This document shows positions 41,511-52,108 of a stretch of DNA of 64,000 bases, one piece after another. Origin of the DNA: Cephalotus follicularis (Eukaryota; Streptophyta; Magnoliopsida; Oxalidales; Cephalotaceae). The notes under the pieces are model-generated. The model did no database searches, had not been told where the DNA came from, and saw only the letters and a program-made list of their open reading frames with translations. How positions within the stretch are numbered: position 1 is the first letter of the stretch; the number at the start of each line of letters is the position of its first letter. A program made the position numbers and the translations under genes. Where the stretch lies: NCBI GenBank assembly GCA_001972305.1, contig BDDD01000321.1, positions 124,001 to 188,000 of the forward strand, read 5' to 3'.

Positions 41511-44259
41511 TCAATAAATCAATTATGTCAATATAAAGTAATTGCATAAAATTAGAAGCCAACTTATGGTATGCTATACGAAAATTACATCACCAAAACC
41601 CTATCAAAAACCAAAAATATATATCAAATAAAAACAACAAAAAAATTAAAATTTAAAATACGAAACAAAATTAAAAAAAAAACGGTTTCAGTTATAAATA
41701 AATAAATCAGTGAACTAAATAAAAAACCACAAAAAACTTGGAAAATAATATCAAATGTCAGTTTTAAGAAATGATGTGAAAGTCCTCTTAACATGTAGAT
41801 TTGTAAATATGGCCAAACTATAGAAGACTATGTGTCAACCTTGCAATTCATTCTATGACAACATACCAAAACATTAGAAAAAATTCACAAGCCATGAAGG
41901 AAGTATGAAATATTACTCTGAATTCACAACCTGGATTCCTAGACATGCTCAACTAAGCAGTATGGAGGGTTTGATATTAAATCCTGACACCAATTGAATA
42001 AATTTGATTTACATGTAAGACTTATCTTCTATAAGTTTTTACTGTACTGAGTCGATGATTTATTTTTTTAATTTATTAACGTACGTCAATATGAAATAAG
42101 AGCCAACTCAGAACCCATAGCCTTGATTTACTGTCAACAATAAAATAGCTTTGTCCAAGTTCCCAAGAAAGAGGCAAGGGAATCATGAGACATTAAAATG
42201 GCTTCCATCAAAGGAGAAACTTACCATGATTAGAATCAGGCATTTCTTGACCCTAGTAGCCAATGTTACCTTAAACAGAATGTAGAAAATTTCAAAGAAA
42301 ATTTTCAGGTTCACAACAAGCATTTGCATACAAAATCTTTCTCTAAGATCAAATAAAGAAAACTAATCGTATGTGTTGAATCGCTGATGCACAATATTAA
42401 AATCTCTCCCAAAGAAAAACTACTAAAAAAATATGTTTATCCAAATATGCTTAATTAGGTCCACACATGTCTAAAGCAATGACAAAACCAAAATGGCACA
42501 CTTAGTAACCACCCTTAAGATCATTAAAATGGTTAGAGTAAATCAAAAGGATTAAGTCGCAGATCAACAAGGATTATAAAACAATATGTGTTCAGATGAT
42601 TATAACTTTGGCTACAGACCTTGAATTGACATGAAACTTACCATTATGAAAACCTGGATAGATGTACTTTATTTTCCATGTTGATCATATTTTGAGAATG
42701 AATAGTTTGATACTTGGAATTCCTGCCTTTGTGAAATGATGCAAACCTGTCCTTGATACTCTTGGGGGCAAATGTTATTTTCTTTTTTTTATTTGTGATA
42801 TTAATGGACAATGATTGTGTAACCTAAGGATATTTTTATTATGCTAAGTTTTATGGACTATATTGATAAAGGGACATTATATTAAATCATTTTAAGATAT
42901 TAGATTTCAATTACTTATAAACATATATGACCTACACGACCTTAACTTGGTCAAAGTAATAGCCCTAAAATTGGACTAATTAGACATAGGAATTTGGGGG
43001 CGTAACAGGTACGCTTGTACAAGTGACTACAACTTTGAAAAAACAACATCAAAATGCCCTGCAAATCAAGGCAGAGGAACAAAGGAATACAAATAATAGT
43101 ACTCATACTAGGAAATTTTTAGGGATGCAAGAAGTAAAGAATTCCAGATTTGATGGAAAATAAAATGCATGATTCCAATCAGCCTCCCTGAGACATTAAA
43201 ATGGCTTCCATCAAATCAAAATCAGCTATAGCTTAAAAATAAAATATTGATGACTAAAACATGTCTACATTGGTGAAAGTATCATAAGAACAGAAAAGAA
43301 AATGAATTGGAAAACACTTTTAAACTTTTTTCCCCTTGATTATTCAGTAACAAAAACAACAATATTTGTTTTACATTTCACTCTCTTTTAATTTCGTTTC
43401 AGCAACTACATAGAGGGAATATTGTAAAGCACATAACTCATAACATCTGGACCGGGATTGAAAAAATTTCACCACTGATACAGCGTGTGGTTCAATTTAA
43501 CAAAAAAAAAAAGAAAAAAGAAGCTTATTTAATGCATCTGCTTAATCTTATCATCAAACAGAAAAAAAGAGCACCACTCAATTGTCCTACCCGATTCTAT
43601 TTTGTTTAGTCAAGTTGTTAATATCTTCAATACCCAGAAATCAAAACAACAAAAAACATAAGATTTAAAGGAGATTTTCTTGCTGCATCACCACTTCTAA
43701 CAGATGCAGCAAACATTATTTTCAGTTTTAACTTAAGATGAGAGAGAGTGATGAACTAAAAACCAAATGCCTTATCAGAGAGAGTGATGAACTAAAAAAC
43801 AAAAAAACATATGAAGATCAAAGAGATTGAAAGCTCTCATAAATTCCCAAATAACAGCCAGAGAATGATTGAACTGATGAATCTCGTGCCCCCTCTATTT
43901 ATAACACACGCAATGGTTGCGTTATTGAACTGGCCGACGAGACCTCCACAAAATCACCCCATATCGAACTATTAAATGCATCAAACTAAACTCATTTAAT
44001 TAGGCAAATAAAATAAACCAACCTTCTTGTAATCGGGTGGGAGAGAGAGTGAAACCGATCGGGATTGGGTTTTTTTAGAGGAAGCAACTGTGTTAGTAGA
44101 CAAGACGTTGCCAATTGTGACACCGTCACCGAAGTTGGAGGGTCGGGCAATAGAGAAGGAGAAAGATCTTCAGGGAGAGAGAGAGAGGGGGGGGCAGCTG
44201 TTTTAGATAATGTGTTAGGGCGTTAATATGTTGACAGCGTTAACTCGAATTATATTTTT
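41511..44259. other. Upstream region of the FAR1-like gene
   Basis: AT-rich, with no protein recognised. The phrase GAGACATTAAAATGGCTTCC is present twice (42188 and 43191), marking a diverged segmental duplication. A 37-bp tandem duplication containing GAGAGAGTGATGAACTAAAA lies at 43741-43800. 44020-44215 is GA-rich and, on the minus strand, could be a 5' UTR exon of the FAR1-like gene. A TAACA-ended, GGGGGCG-bearing sequence ends near 43010 but lacks a partner end. Confidence 0.4.
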
Positions 44260-44294
44260 GGCCCGCTCTCAATTTTAAGACTGAAAGCGGTGCC
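44260..44294. repeat. 35-bp near-palindrome, copy 2
   Basis: GGCCCGCTCTCAATTTTAAG continues as ACTGAAAGCGGTGCC. It differs from copy 1 (14160-14194) at three visible positions and is also preceded by ATTATATTTTTGG. It lies just beyond the presumed promoter of the FAR1-like gene. Confidence 0.6.
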
Positions 44295-44310
44295 TACTTA
44301 AACTTTACCC

Positions 44311-44377
<67 letters not shown>

Positions 44378-44378
44378 T
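44311..44378. repeat. (AT)n(TTTA)n compound microsatellite
   Basis: About 28 bp of AT repeats followed by about ten TTTA units. It ends where element 3 sequence begins. Confidence 0.9.
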
Positions 44379-44394
44379 TGTTGACATTTATATC

Positions 44395-44870
44395 TCAATT
44401 TTATATCTCTAAGGGCGTAATCGTAAATTTTAAAAATTTATGTTTTCAGTCGTTTCATCGTTTCTTTTTTCAAATAGTATAGCTAATCGTTGTAAGTTGT
44501 TTGCACTGATTTCGGGGTGACATTCGCGTTCCGATATCGTTTAGTGCGTTAATTTTTTGTTTTTATGTCTCTATGGGCGTAACCATAAATTTTGAAAATT
44601 CATGTTTTCAGTTGTTTCAACGTTTCTTGTTGCAGACAGTACAAATGAATCGTCGTATGTTGTTTGCCGGTATTTCGGGGTCAAATTAGCGTTCCGAGAT
44701 CGTTTAGTGCGTCAATTTATCGTTTTTATATCTCTAAGGGCGTAATCGTAAATTTTGAAAATTCATGTTTTCAGTCGTTTAACCGTTTCTTTTTGCAGAA
44801 ATGTATAAATGAATCGTCGTAAGTTGTTTGCCGCTATTTCGGGGTCAAATTAGCGTTCCAAGATTGTTTT
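44395..44870. repeat. About 163-bp tandem repeat, three units
   Basis: ATCTCTAAGGGCGTAATCGT and the following AAATTTTGAAAATTCATGTT recur at 44404, 44566 and 44730. Each unit continues through TTTCAGTCGTTT...CGTTTCTT, a GTCGTAAGTTGTTTGC block, TTTCGGGGT and GCGTTCC.AGATCGTTTAGTGCG. Confidence 0.88.
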
Positions 44871-45318
44871 AAAACGAGGTGTCCCAAAGGGACTACCAAG
44901 CTTGGACGATCGAAATTTAAAGACAATTATACAATTCGCACTTTGTTGTCCTAAGGGGACTACTGGGGTTGGGCAGCCAAGTCCAGAGATTGTTATATTG
45001 TTTATACTTCATTGACCTGAGGGGACTACAAAACCTAAGTGGTTAAGTTTATCAAGTTACAGGATTATTATGATTGTTCGCGTACAACTGCCCTAAGGGG
45101 ACGGTGCGGGCCCGGGAGGAGCGCAAGCGCAGCGCGCTAAGTTAGGCTGAGCCCGGGACCAGGGAGCGCGATGCTCCCCAGGTACTTCATGAATTGTTAA
45201 AGCAAGTAAACAAAATAGACAAGTTAAATACAAAAACACTTAGTTGTATTGATAACTCAAAGATTACAATGTTAAGAAGAGAAAATTACAAGGCAAAAAA
45301 CAAAAAGAAAGAGCTAGC
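44871..45318. other. Spacer downstream of the antisense gene, element 3
   Basis: Non-coding. GTCCTAAGGGGACTAC-type words recur four times (44880, 44949, 45014, 45094). The class of short repeats resembles the spacers of elements 1 and 2, though the sequence differs. Confidence 0.5.
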
Positions 45319-47633
45319 CTAGGCCTCGTCCCCCGAGGCTATGTCCACTATCGGAGGGGGTGGGGGAGGGGCATCCTCTTCCATGGGAGGAGGGTCTTCA
45401 GGGCTGAGACCGGGAGGAGGAGCTGGATCACCCCTGGCCGTCTGTGCCGGGGCGGACTCCTCAGCAATGATCCGCGAGAGGGGCGCAACATCGAAGGCTG
45501 CCTCAGCAGATGCATCGTAGGGGACAAGGTCGTGACCGTTGGGCGACCAGTGGGGACCTTGGGCATGACTCTGCTCCTCGTCAAAGGCCCTGAAGACCTC
45601 GTCCTCGGCCTCTTCCACCCCCTCCGGAATGAAGTCGTACTCAGCTACGGAAGGGCCGCAGACGAAGGACTCCAGAGGGAGGTCCGGAAAGCAATCCACC
45701 ATGTTCCTGTAGGTGTAGTACCCCCGGCGAAAGTTGGCTGAGGACTTCTTCAGGACCTCGCGGTTGAAGTCCTCAGAGGTCTTGTAAAGCTCCACTGCCT
45801 GGTCCATTACATCCCGGTACTCCGCCGAGGCCTTGAAGTCCAGGACAGCCCTCTCTGCAGCAGCCCTGGCCCTGGCATCCCCAAGCTCTTGACACTTTGT
45901 CAGCTGGCTGCCCAGAGGCTCGACCCGGTCATCAAGCCCAGCCGCCCGCTCTGCCATAACAATCTTGAGCCCCCTTTCCCTCTGAGCCTCCTGCACGGCT
46001 TTCTCCTTCTCAGCCGCCAGCCTTTCCTGGGCCCCCAGCACCTCCTCCAACTGGGCGCGAGCCGCGGCCAGAGATCTGCCCAGCTCGGTGTTCTCGGCCC
46101 CCAGCTGCTCGTTCAGACTGGACTCCTGGTCAATCTTCTCCATCAAGAGATGGGCGTTGACCATAGCCTATGAAATAGTTAACATGTCAATACAAGCTCA
46201 GCGAAAAAATTTTAAGTTCAAAAAAGACAAGGTTGAAGACAGGTAGGCTTACCCGCCCGCAACACTGGAAGAGGTTGGTCTAGAGCTGGCCGACCGTCCA
46301 CTCCTCCCTAATCCCCGTCTCATAGGGAAACATGGGTGCCCTGCCCAGCTCCGCGGCCACCCCCGGCGTCCTCAAGCACACCCCCGCGGGCCCGAGCCCC
46401 CCCAGAATGTCCCTAACCTGTGCTAGCTCCGCGGTAGGATAGGGGTGGTCAGGGTCGCACAGGCGCTGTTCGACGGCCTCGACCGTGGGGGACTTCCCTC
46501 TATCTGTCCGTGGCCTCTTCGTGGGGCAGCCCAGCTCCCCGTCAGATATAGGCTCCCTGGCAGAGGCGTCCGGGACCTCTCGACCAGCTGCGGCCCCCTC
46601 GGCAGCCCTGGCTTCAGCATCACGAGCGGCCTCAGTGGCGCGCTCCTCCTCAACTGCCCGGGCCCTCGCAGCCCTGGCCTCCCTTTCCTTTGTAGCCAAG
46701 GTCGCCGCGGCCCTGGCCTCCCTGGCCGCTGCCGCCCTCGCCTCCATGGCCTCCCTTTCCTCAGCATCATTGGCCTCCTTGGCCTCCGCAGAAATGGTCT
46801 GGGGCAACCCCTCTAGCCTTGCCCTCGCCTCGGCCTGCCTGGCCGCCCTCCTCTCCGACGCCCTCCGTGACTTCTCCAGGGCCTTTCACCTCCGCTCGGC
46901 GTCCCTCCTTTGCTTCTCAGGGTCCTCAGAGCGGCCCTGCTCGCGCCCAGCCCTCAGCAGGTCCAAAGCAGAGTCCGGGCGTGCCATTCCTGCACAGACG
47001 AAGAAAGGAATAGTTAGAGACATTGAAGAAGTTAGCATATACACAAAAATAGACTATTCCTAGAAGAAGCATAGTACGGCTCTCTCCTTGCGGGGCCGCG
47101 GAGGAAGCAGCTCCGCCATGACTGCCCTGTCCTCTTTCTCCCTGCGCCCCCAGGGGCCCTTCCTCGGCCTCCAGCTCCAGCCTAACCCTGCGGCCCATAG
47201 ACATGCTCAGCCCATGCCTCAGCAGGCGGTCCTCGGACACGACCTTCAGCACGTCCTCCCGTTCAAGGGCCATGAGCCTCCCCAGGTCCGCTGCCTCTTG
47301 CCTGGTCAGGAAAGACCTATGTTTCAGGCGCCCAATGTCCAGTGAATCTGTCCAAGGGCAGGGCATGAAGCCAGGGAGATTCTTGACTAGGAAATACTTC
47401 TCCCTCTAGCGCTTGACTGATTTGGTGTTCTCGGCCAACAGCTTAGGATGACTCACACGCGACTTGAAGTGGAAGCCATGTTTCTTTGGTGTAGAGGCCA
47501 CAGAGTGGAACTCCTTGAACAGCCCGATGGTGGGCGTCGCCCCCGCTTCCAGGCACCGCACGAGGAACCCCATGATAAACCCCCAAGACTGAGCTTGCAA
47601 CATGGAGGGAGTATTTAAAGGCCACCAGGGCGA
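45319..47633 (-). pseudogene. Antisense gene of Tat element 3 (N-terminally truncated)
   Basis: The gene architecture matches element 2. Exon 1 remnant (about 47633-47064) encodes SMLQAQSWGFIMGFLVRCLE, LFKEFHSVASTPKKHGFHFK, EKYFLVKNLPGFMPCPW and a Glu/Gly-rich tail. A phase-1 intron (donor GTACTA, acceptor GTGCAG) precedes exon 2 (46989-46253), which opens RMARPDSALDLLRAG, is extremely Ala/Arg/Glu-rich and contains KRPRTDRGKS. The next intron (GTAAGC...CATAG) precedes exon 3 (46167-45319), a coiled coil followed by FRRGYYTYRNMVDCFPD, EYDFIPEGVEEAED and a Pro/Glu-rich end. About 130 N-terminal residues are replaced by repeats. Stops replace a Trp at 47406-47408, a codon at about 46888 and one at about 46280. 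Despite low identity to element 2, intron phases are conserved. Confidence 0.7.
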
Positions 47634-47699
47634 ATATGGACCGTAGATTCCAGGATCCATCAAGGGTGGAGATCCCCCTGCCAGGTCAGGGGTGGTTAA

Positions 47700-47835
47700 C
47701 GAGGGGACACGCGTAGGTATCGAAACGTCAAGCTTTAAAAGGTCTTGAAGTGACACGCGCAGGTATCGAAACGCCAAGCCTTAAAGGATCTTGAAGGGAC
47801 GTGCGCAGGAATCGAAGCGTCAGGCATTTAAGGAA
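47700..47835. repeat. About 46-bp tandem repeat, three diverged units
   Basis: CGCGTAGGTATCGAAACGTC and its variants recur near 47711, 47756 and 47802, each followed by AAGC.TTAAAGG.TCTTGAAG. The array replaces the expected N-terminal coding region of the antisense gene. Confidence 0.75.
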
Positions 47836-47973
47836 ACCTAAAAATTTACGGCGTAATAATGAGCATTGAGTGAAGGGGGTAGCTCGAGGCGACACCTGTC
47901 GCACCCTACCACGTTGACGGTTGGGGTGGTTTGCTAGACTTGGACCTAGTTCACCCAACACAGGAACCTAAGG

Positions 47974-48570
47974 AGGGGTTCTCAACCCAGCCTCTGCCCT
48001 TCACTTGGTCAGCCCAGGCACGCCCATCGCGTTAGCCCATTAGGGGTCCTCAACCCGGCCTCTGCCCTTCACTTGGTCAGCCCAGGCACGCTCAGCGCGT
48101 CAGCCCATTAGGGGTCCTCAGCCCGGCCTCTGCCCTTCACCTGGTCAGCCCAGGCACGGTCAGCGCGTCAGCCCATTAGGGGTCCTCAGCCCGGCCTCTG
48201 CCCTTCACTTGGTCAGCCCAGGCACGCTCAGCGCGTCAGCCCATTAGGGGTCCTCAGCCGGGCCTCTGCCCTTCACCTGGTCAGCCCAGGCACACCCAGC
48301 GCGTCAACCCATTAGGGGTCCTCAGTCCGGCCTCTGCCCTTCACCTGGTCAGCCCAAGCACGCCCAGTGCGTCAGCCCATTAGGGGTCCTCAGCCCGGCC
48401 TCTGCCCTTCACCTGGTCAGCCCAGGCACAGCGCATCAGCCCAGGAAGGGTCCTCAGCCTGGCCTCTTCCCGTCCCCTGGTCAGCCCAGGCACGCTCAGT
48501 GCGTCAGCCCAGGAGGGGTCCTCAGCCCGGCCTCTTCCCGTCCCCTGGTCAGCCCAGGCAGGTTCCGCTA
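47974..48570. repeat. 68-bp GC-rich minisatellite, about 9 units
   Basis: AGGGGTCCTCAGCCCGGCCT, CTGCCCTTCACCTGGTCAGC, then CCAGGCACGCTCAGCGCGTC and AGCCCATT make one unit. Unit starts at 48043, 48111, 48179, 48247, 48315 and 48383 are exactly 68 bp apart. The last two or three units are variant (CTCTTCCCGTCCCCTGG). It lies between the antisense gene's start region and the PPT. Confidence 0.92.
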
Positions 48571-48650
48571 GCTGACCTGCGGAAGCTCTTCCCCCGGGGA
48601 CCATCCCGATCCCGCTTCTCTAACTCTGCTCCCCCTCCTCTGCCACGGCC

Positions 48651-48675
48651 AGAGGAGCAGGACCAGGGGGGTGTA
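48651..48675 (+). other. Polypurine tract of Tat element 3
   Basis: GAGGAGCAGGACCAGGGGGG followed by TGTA directly abuts the 3' LTR. The CCAGGGGGG core is shared with the PPTs of elements 1 and 2. Confidence 0.85.
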
Positions 48676-49321
48676 TGATATGGGAAAAATTCCTTTTGAA
48701 CCTGATGACACGTGTCAGGGGAGGAGGACAACAGCTGTCCTCCCAAGGAATGGTGGCATTGCCCATGGGTCTTGTCACCAATTAAGGAAAAGGTCTCCCC
48801 CAAACTGTCTGACATGCCACACATGCCAGAAGGCCAGTCTCACACGCCCACGCAGCCACACAACTAGGCTGACACCCCATCACATCAGTGTGAGGGAAGA
48901 GACTAACAAGCCGTCACAGCCCTCCAATCCATTAATGGGCATGCGGCTATTCACACCAAAGGGGGAGGAGACCAAGGGAAATGTCAGGGCCACTGACGTC
49001 CTCCCCCTAGGGGCAGCCACTCCCGATTGGACACTCATCAATCACAGACACTCCTATAAATACCAGTTCAACAGTCAATACAAAGGTCAGCCATTTTTCT
49101 AGCATACAAAGAACCCATTATTCTCTGTACAACAACTAACTTGAGCTTTGGAGTGCCCCCGGGAGAATAACCTCATGGACCTTCTACCACTCTCTCTTAC
49201 TTGTGCAGGGATCAACCACCATTACTCAACACCCTTTCTCGGACAGATTCCAGCGTTTCCTCTAAACAAATCAAACTCTTACATGTGGGGTACTGTTGAC
49301 GGAAGGATTTCTGTATCAACA
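48676..49321 (+). repeat. 3' LTR of Tat element 3 (646 bp)
   Basis: It starts TGATATGGGAAAAATTCC, the same U3 start as element 4, and ends GGATTTCTGTATCAACA. A TATAAATA box lies at about 49055, followed by the conserved CAGTCAATACAAAGGTCAG region. The U5 with CCCCGGGAGAATAACCTCATGG is shorter than in the other copies. Confidence 0.9.
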
Positions 49322-49542
49322 TATATATTTGTCATTTAATCACCACCAACAAAGTCCTTCACTATAATTATATTATGAACTTTCTAAAAAATTTAGTTAA
49401 CTGTTACAGAATCTAGATTTTAAGAAATCAAGGAGAATATGAAGATTTGAAAAGGATAAAAAAAATGGATTAGAAAATGTGAAAAAATTCATCAACATTT
49501 TTATGGTTATGCACAAAGTATCTTTTTTTCTACAAGTTTTGA

Positions 49543-49597
<55 letters not shown>

Positions 49598-52108
49598 GAT
49601 GACTAAATATTTGAAATGTTCTTTTTTATTCTTTTTTTTTTATTTCACTTTAAGATAGTAAGATTTCATTATTTGATGTACGTTGGTTAATTATTCGATG
49701 TATGTTTGTTAAGTTAGATTTTTATTTATTATTGATTTCTTTTATAAAATCTATTATTGATTTTTTTTAATGGGTTATAACCGTGTTAATTTCGAGTTAT
49801 ATGTGTCTTATTGTGATTCATGTAATATATTATATTAAACAGATTATACGGGTGGTATTAGATACGGCACAAAATTCACTATTTTGATAAACGTATTGTG
49901 TTACCTGTTTAATAAACAAGTCGTGTTTATGTTTAAGTATTTAACATGATTAATAAATAGATGATATTCGTGTTTAGTGTCGTAAGAGTGTCACAACACA
50001 AACATGATACGTGAATACGAATTGTCGTCCTTATCAATGGGCTCATATATTACACCTGTAATAGGATTGGGTAAAACAATTGGGCCTATGCGACCTTTTC
50101 AGTTGTTTATTAGCCAGGGTTGATTCCAACATAAGCCCACAACGTGTGGGCTAGGGGACAGATGAACATGATGTACCTATTGCATTTGAAGACATAATAT
50201 TGAATGACTACAATCCAGATTAAAAACCCAGGCCCAACGCAATGACCAACAGGTAATATATATGGTATCAAAAAAGACGAAGTAGAGGTTATTGTAAAAT
50301 TTGACTTGTGATCCAACCCAAAATGACTTTGGGGTTCATGGGTATATTTTTAAAAACTATGAAAAAAGTTAAAAACTTACTATTTAAGATTTTTAGTGTT
50401 CTATTTTTATCTACTTTCAAGTTATGGGATCTAAAGTTCTCTCTACAATTATAAATAAATAAATAAACTCTTTAATTAATCTCTTAAAAAAAACACCAAA
50501 TATGTTTGCTGACCATAATAAAAGGATAGTACCTCAAGTGGTGATTAAGATGGGTAAATAAATACATGGATTAGATAACACACATAAATAAATTAATTTG
50601 TAATTAATATATGTGGTTCCTTTCAAAAGTTTTATGTTCACATTAGTAATTGCCCAAAATTTAATTGGATGATGACAGATCCAGGGGGAGGCCAGCAAGG
50701 GTTTCAACGCCTTTACAAATTTTTGTTTGCACTCTGACCCACCCAAACTGTTTGAGACTCGATCTGTCCATGCATATAAACTATACAAATAGTTGACAAG
50801 TTAATTAGTTAGTTAATTTTGGTTGAAGATACTAAACATCTAGACTAAAATCCTGAGTCAAAGCTCTCGATTGACGTAAAACTTATATGGTGTATGTCAT
50901 TTAACTTTAATTTTTTAATTCGTTTTATTATGGGTTCACATAAACCACACTTCATTTGGATGAAAATAATCGAAAGATAAATCAAGACATAACATTATTG
51001 ATTTTGATTAACTATTTATTATAAAGATTTAGTACCTTTATATACTCGAGAGTCTACGTGTCAAAAATATATATATTATGTCGAGTGGCACATATAGCAA
51101 ATGTAATTAAGAGAATATCATAATATATAGGTATACATATATCTATATTTCAATGTTTATATATTATGTGTTTAAAATTTAATAATTTGAATTGTATATG
51201 TGCTTGGTATAAATAAAAAAAAACCTTTACATATAACAAAAGTTTGAAGTTTGTAGTGGGCCAAAAGTAGAGAAAAGAGTAGACTTCATCCAACTCATCT
51301 AGTAATCCACTAAACTTGGAATAATACAACGGTGTGGAACCTGTGAGTAACTTCAGAGGGATGATCGAATCCGTCAACTTGTAACCGGTTCGGCTACTTC
51401 AACAGTTTTTTTATCGTAAAAATTTTAAAATTTTACAATCCTCGTTAATTCAATCTCATTTCTCAAATTTAAAGATACAACACTTGCCATAAAGCTTATT
51501 TTATTTCGTCAAATGTTATTACCAATATAAATGTTAGCTTTATTTTATATATAATTTTTTTTAGGAGGAGAGAGACTCAGTTAAAAAGTGAAAATGAGAT
51601 TAAATCTCTTGAATGGAGGCGTGAGTTTGGGTTACTTTCCTAATTAGTTATATATTAATTTTTTTATTGTCATAAGTTTATGAAATGATAATTAAATATT
51701 AAGAATATTATTTAGATAATCAAAAAAATAATATTGTTGAATTTTTACGAAATTTTTTATTATTTTATATAATGTATCAAATATTATAAATATTATATAA
51801 TATTATAAAATATATATTTAACAAAGATGATAGACCTCATAGCGTGTGAGCTATTTGGGTATTATATATTCTCTATCAACATCATTAACAAACCCAATAA
51901 AAGAAAACACAGTGGGAGTAGCTCTCTGCACACATCGAGATGAGCAAAAACCACGTATGCCTCAACTGACGTCACCATCATAATCTCCATCATAACTTGT
52001 AAGCAAGCTTTTATCATCAATTTTGTTTTTGCTACAGTTATTCAATTCATATTTATCGTCTTCTTCTTCTTTTTTTTTTTCTTTTTAACTCTGTCCAAGT
52101 AGGAGACT
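49322..52108. other. Intergenic region upstream of PEX14
   Basis: AT-rich, with no coding unit recognised. It contains an (ATT)n microsatellite at 49543-49596. The last few hundred bases should hold the PEX14 promoter. A pyrimidine-rich stretch with a long T run (52053-52086) precedes the start codon and is probably 5' UTR. Confidence 0.5.
49543..49596. repeat. (ATT)n microsatellite, about 18 units
   Basis: An uninterrupted ATT run. Confidence 0.95.

Larger units (their letters stand above)
44379..49321 (+). mobile_element. Tat element 3: antisense-gene-only derivative with 3' LTR
   Basis: The right end is a 3' LTR (48676-49321) ending TCTGTATCAACA, preceded by a PPT. Reading left, there is a GC-rich 68-bp minisatellite, the antisense gene (minus strand, 47633-45319), a short spacer and a 163-bp tandem array. 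No gag, protease, RT or integrase and no 5' LTR is present. The left boundary is set at TGTTGACATT (44379) only because the microsatellite stops there. TATAT follows the right end, and TATAT also occurs in the microsatellite, so a target duplication is possible but unprovable. Confidence 0.75.

Noticed and set aside
42772-43015. A possible short solo LTR (TGTTA...TAACA, ending GGGGGCGTAACA)
   Set aside because: No target duplication and no second copy in the window; probably a truncated LTR edge.
14160-44294. The palindrome pair as proven MULE terminal inverted repeats
   Set aside because: Flanking sequences are in direct orientation and no 8-10-bp target duplication was found; kept only as an open finding.
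46485-47063. Ala/Ser-rich 192-residue plus-strand frame in element 3
   Set aside because: It is the mirror of the Ala/Arg/Glu-rich exon 2 of the antisense gene; GC-rich codons keep both strands open.
47974-48570. CRISPR-like array
   Set aside because: Units are contiguous tandem repeats with no unique spacers, and the genome is a plant's.
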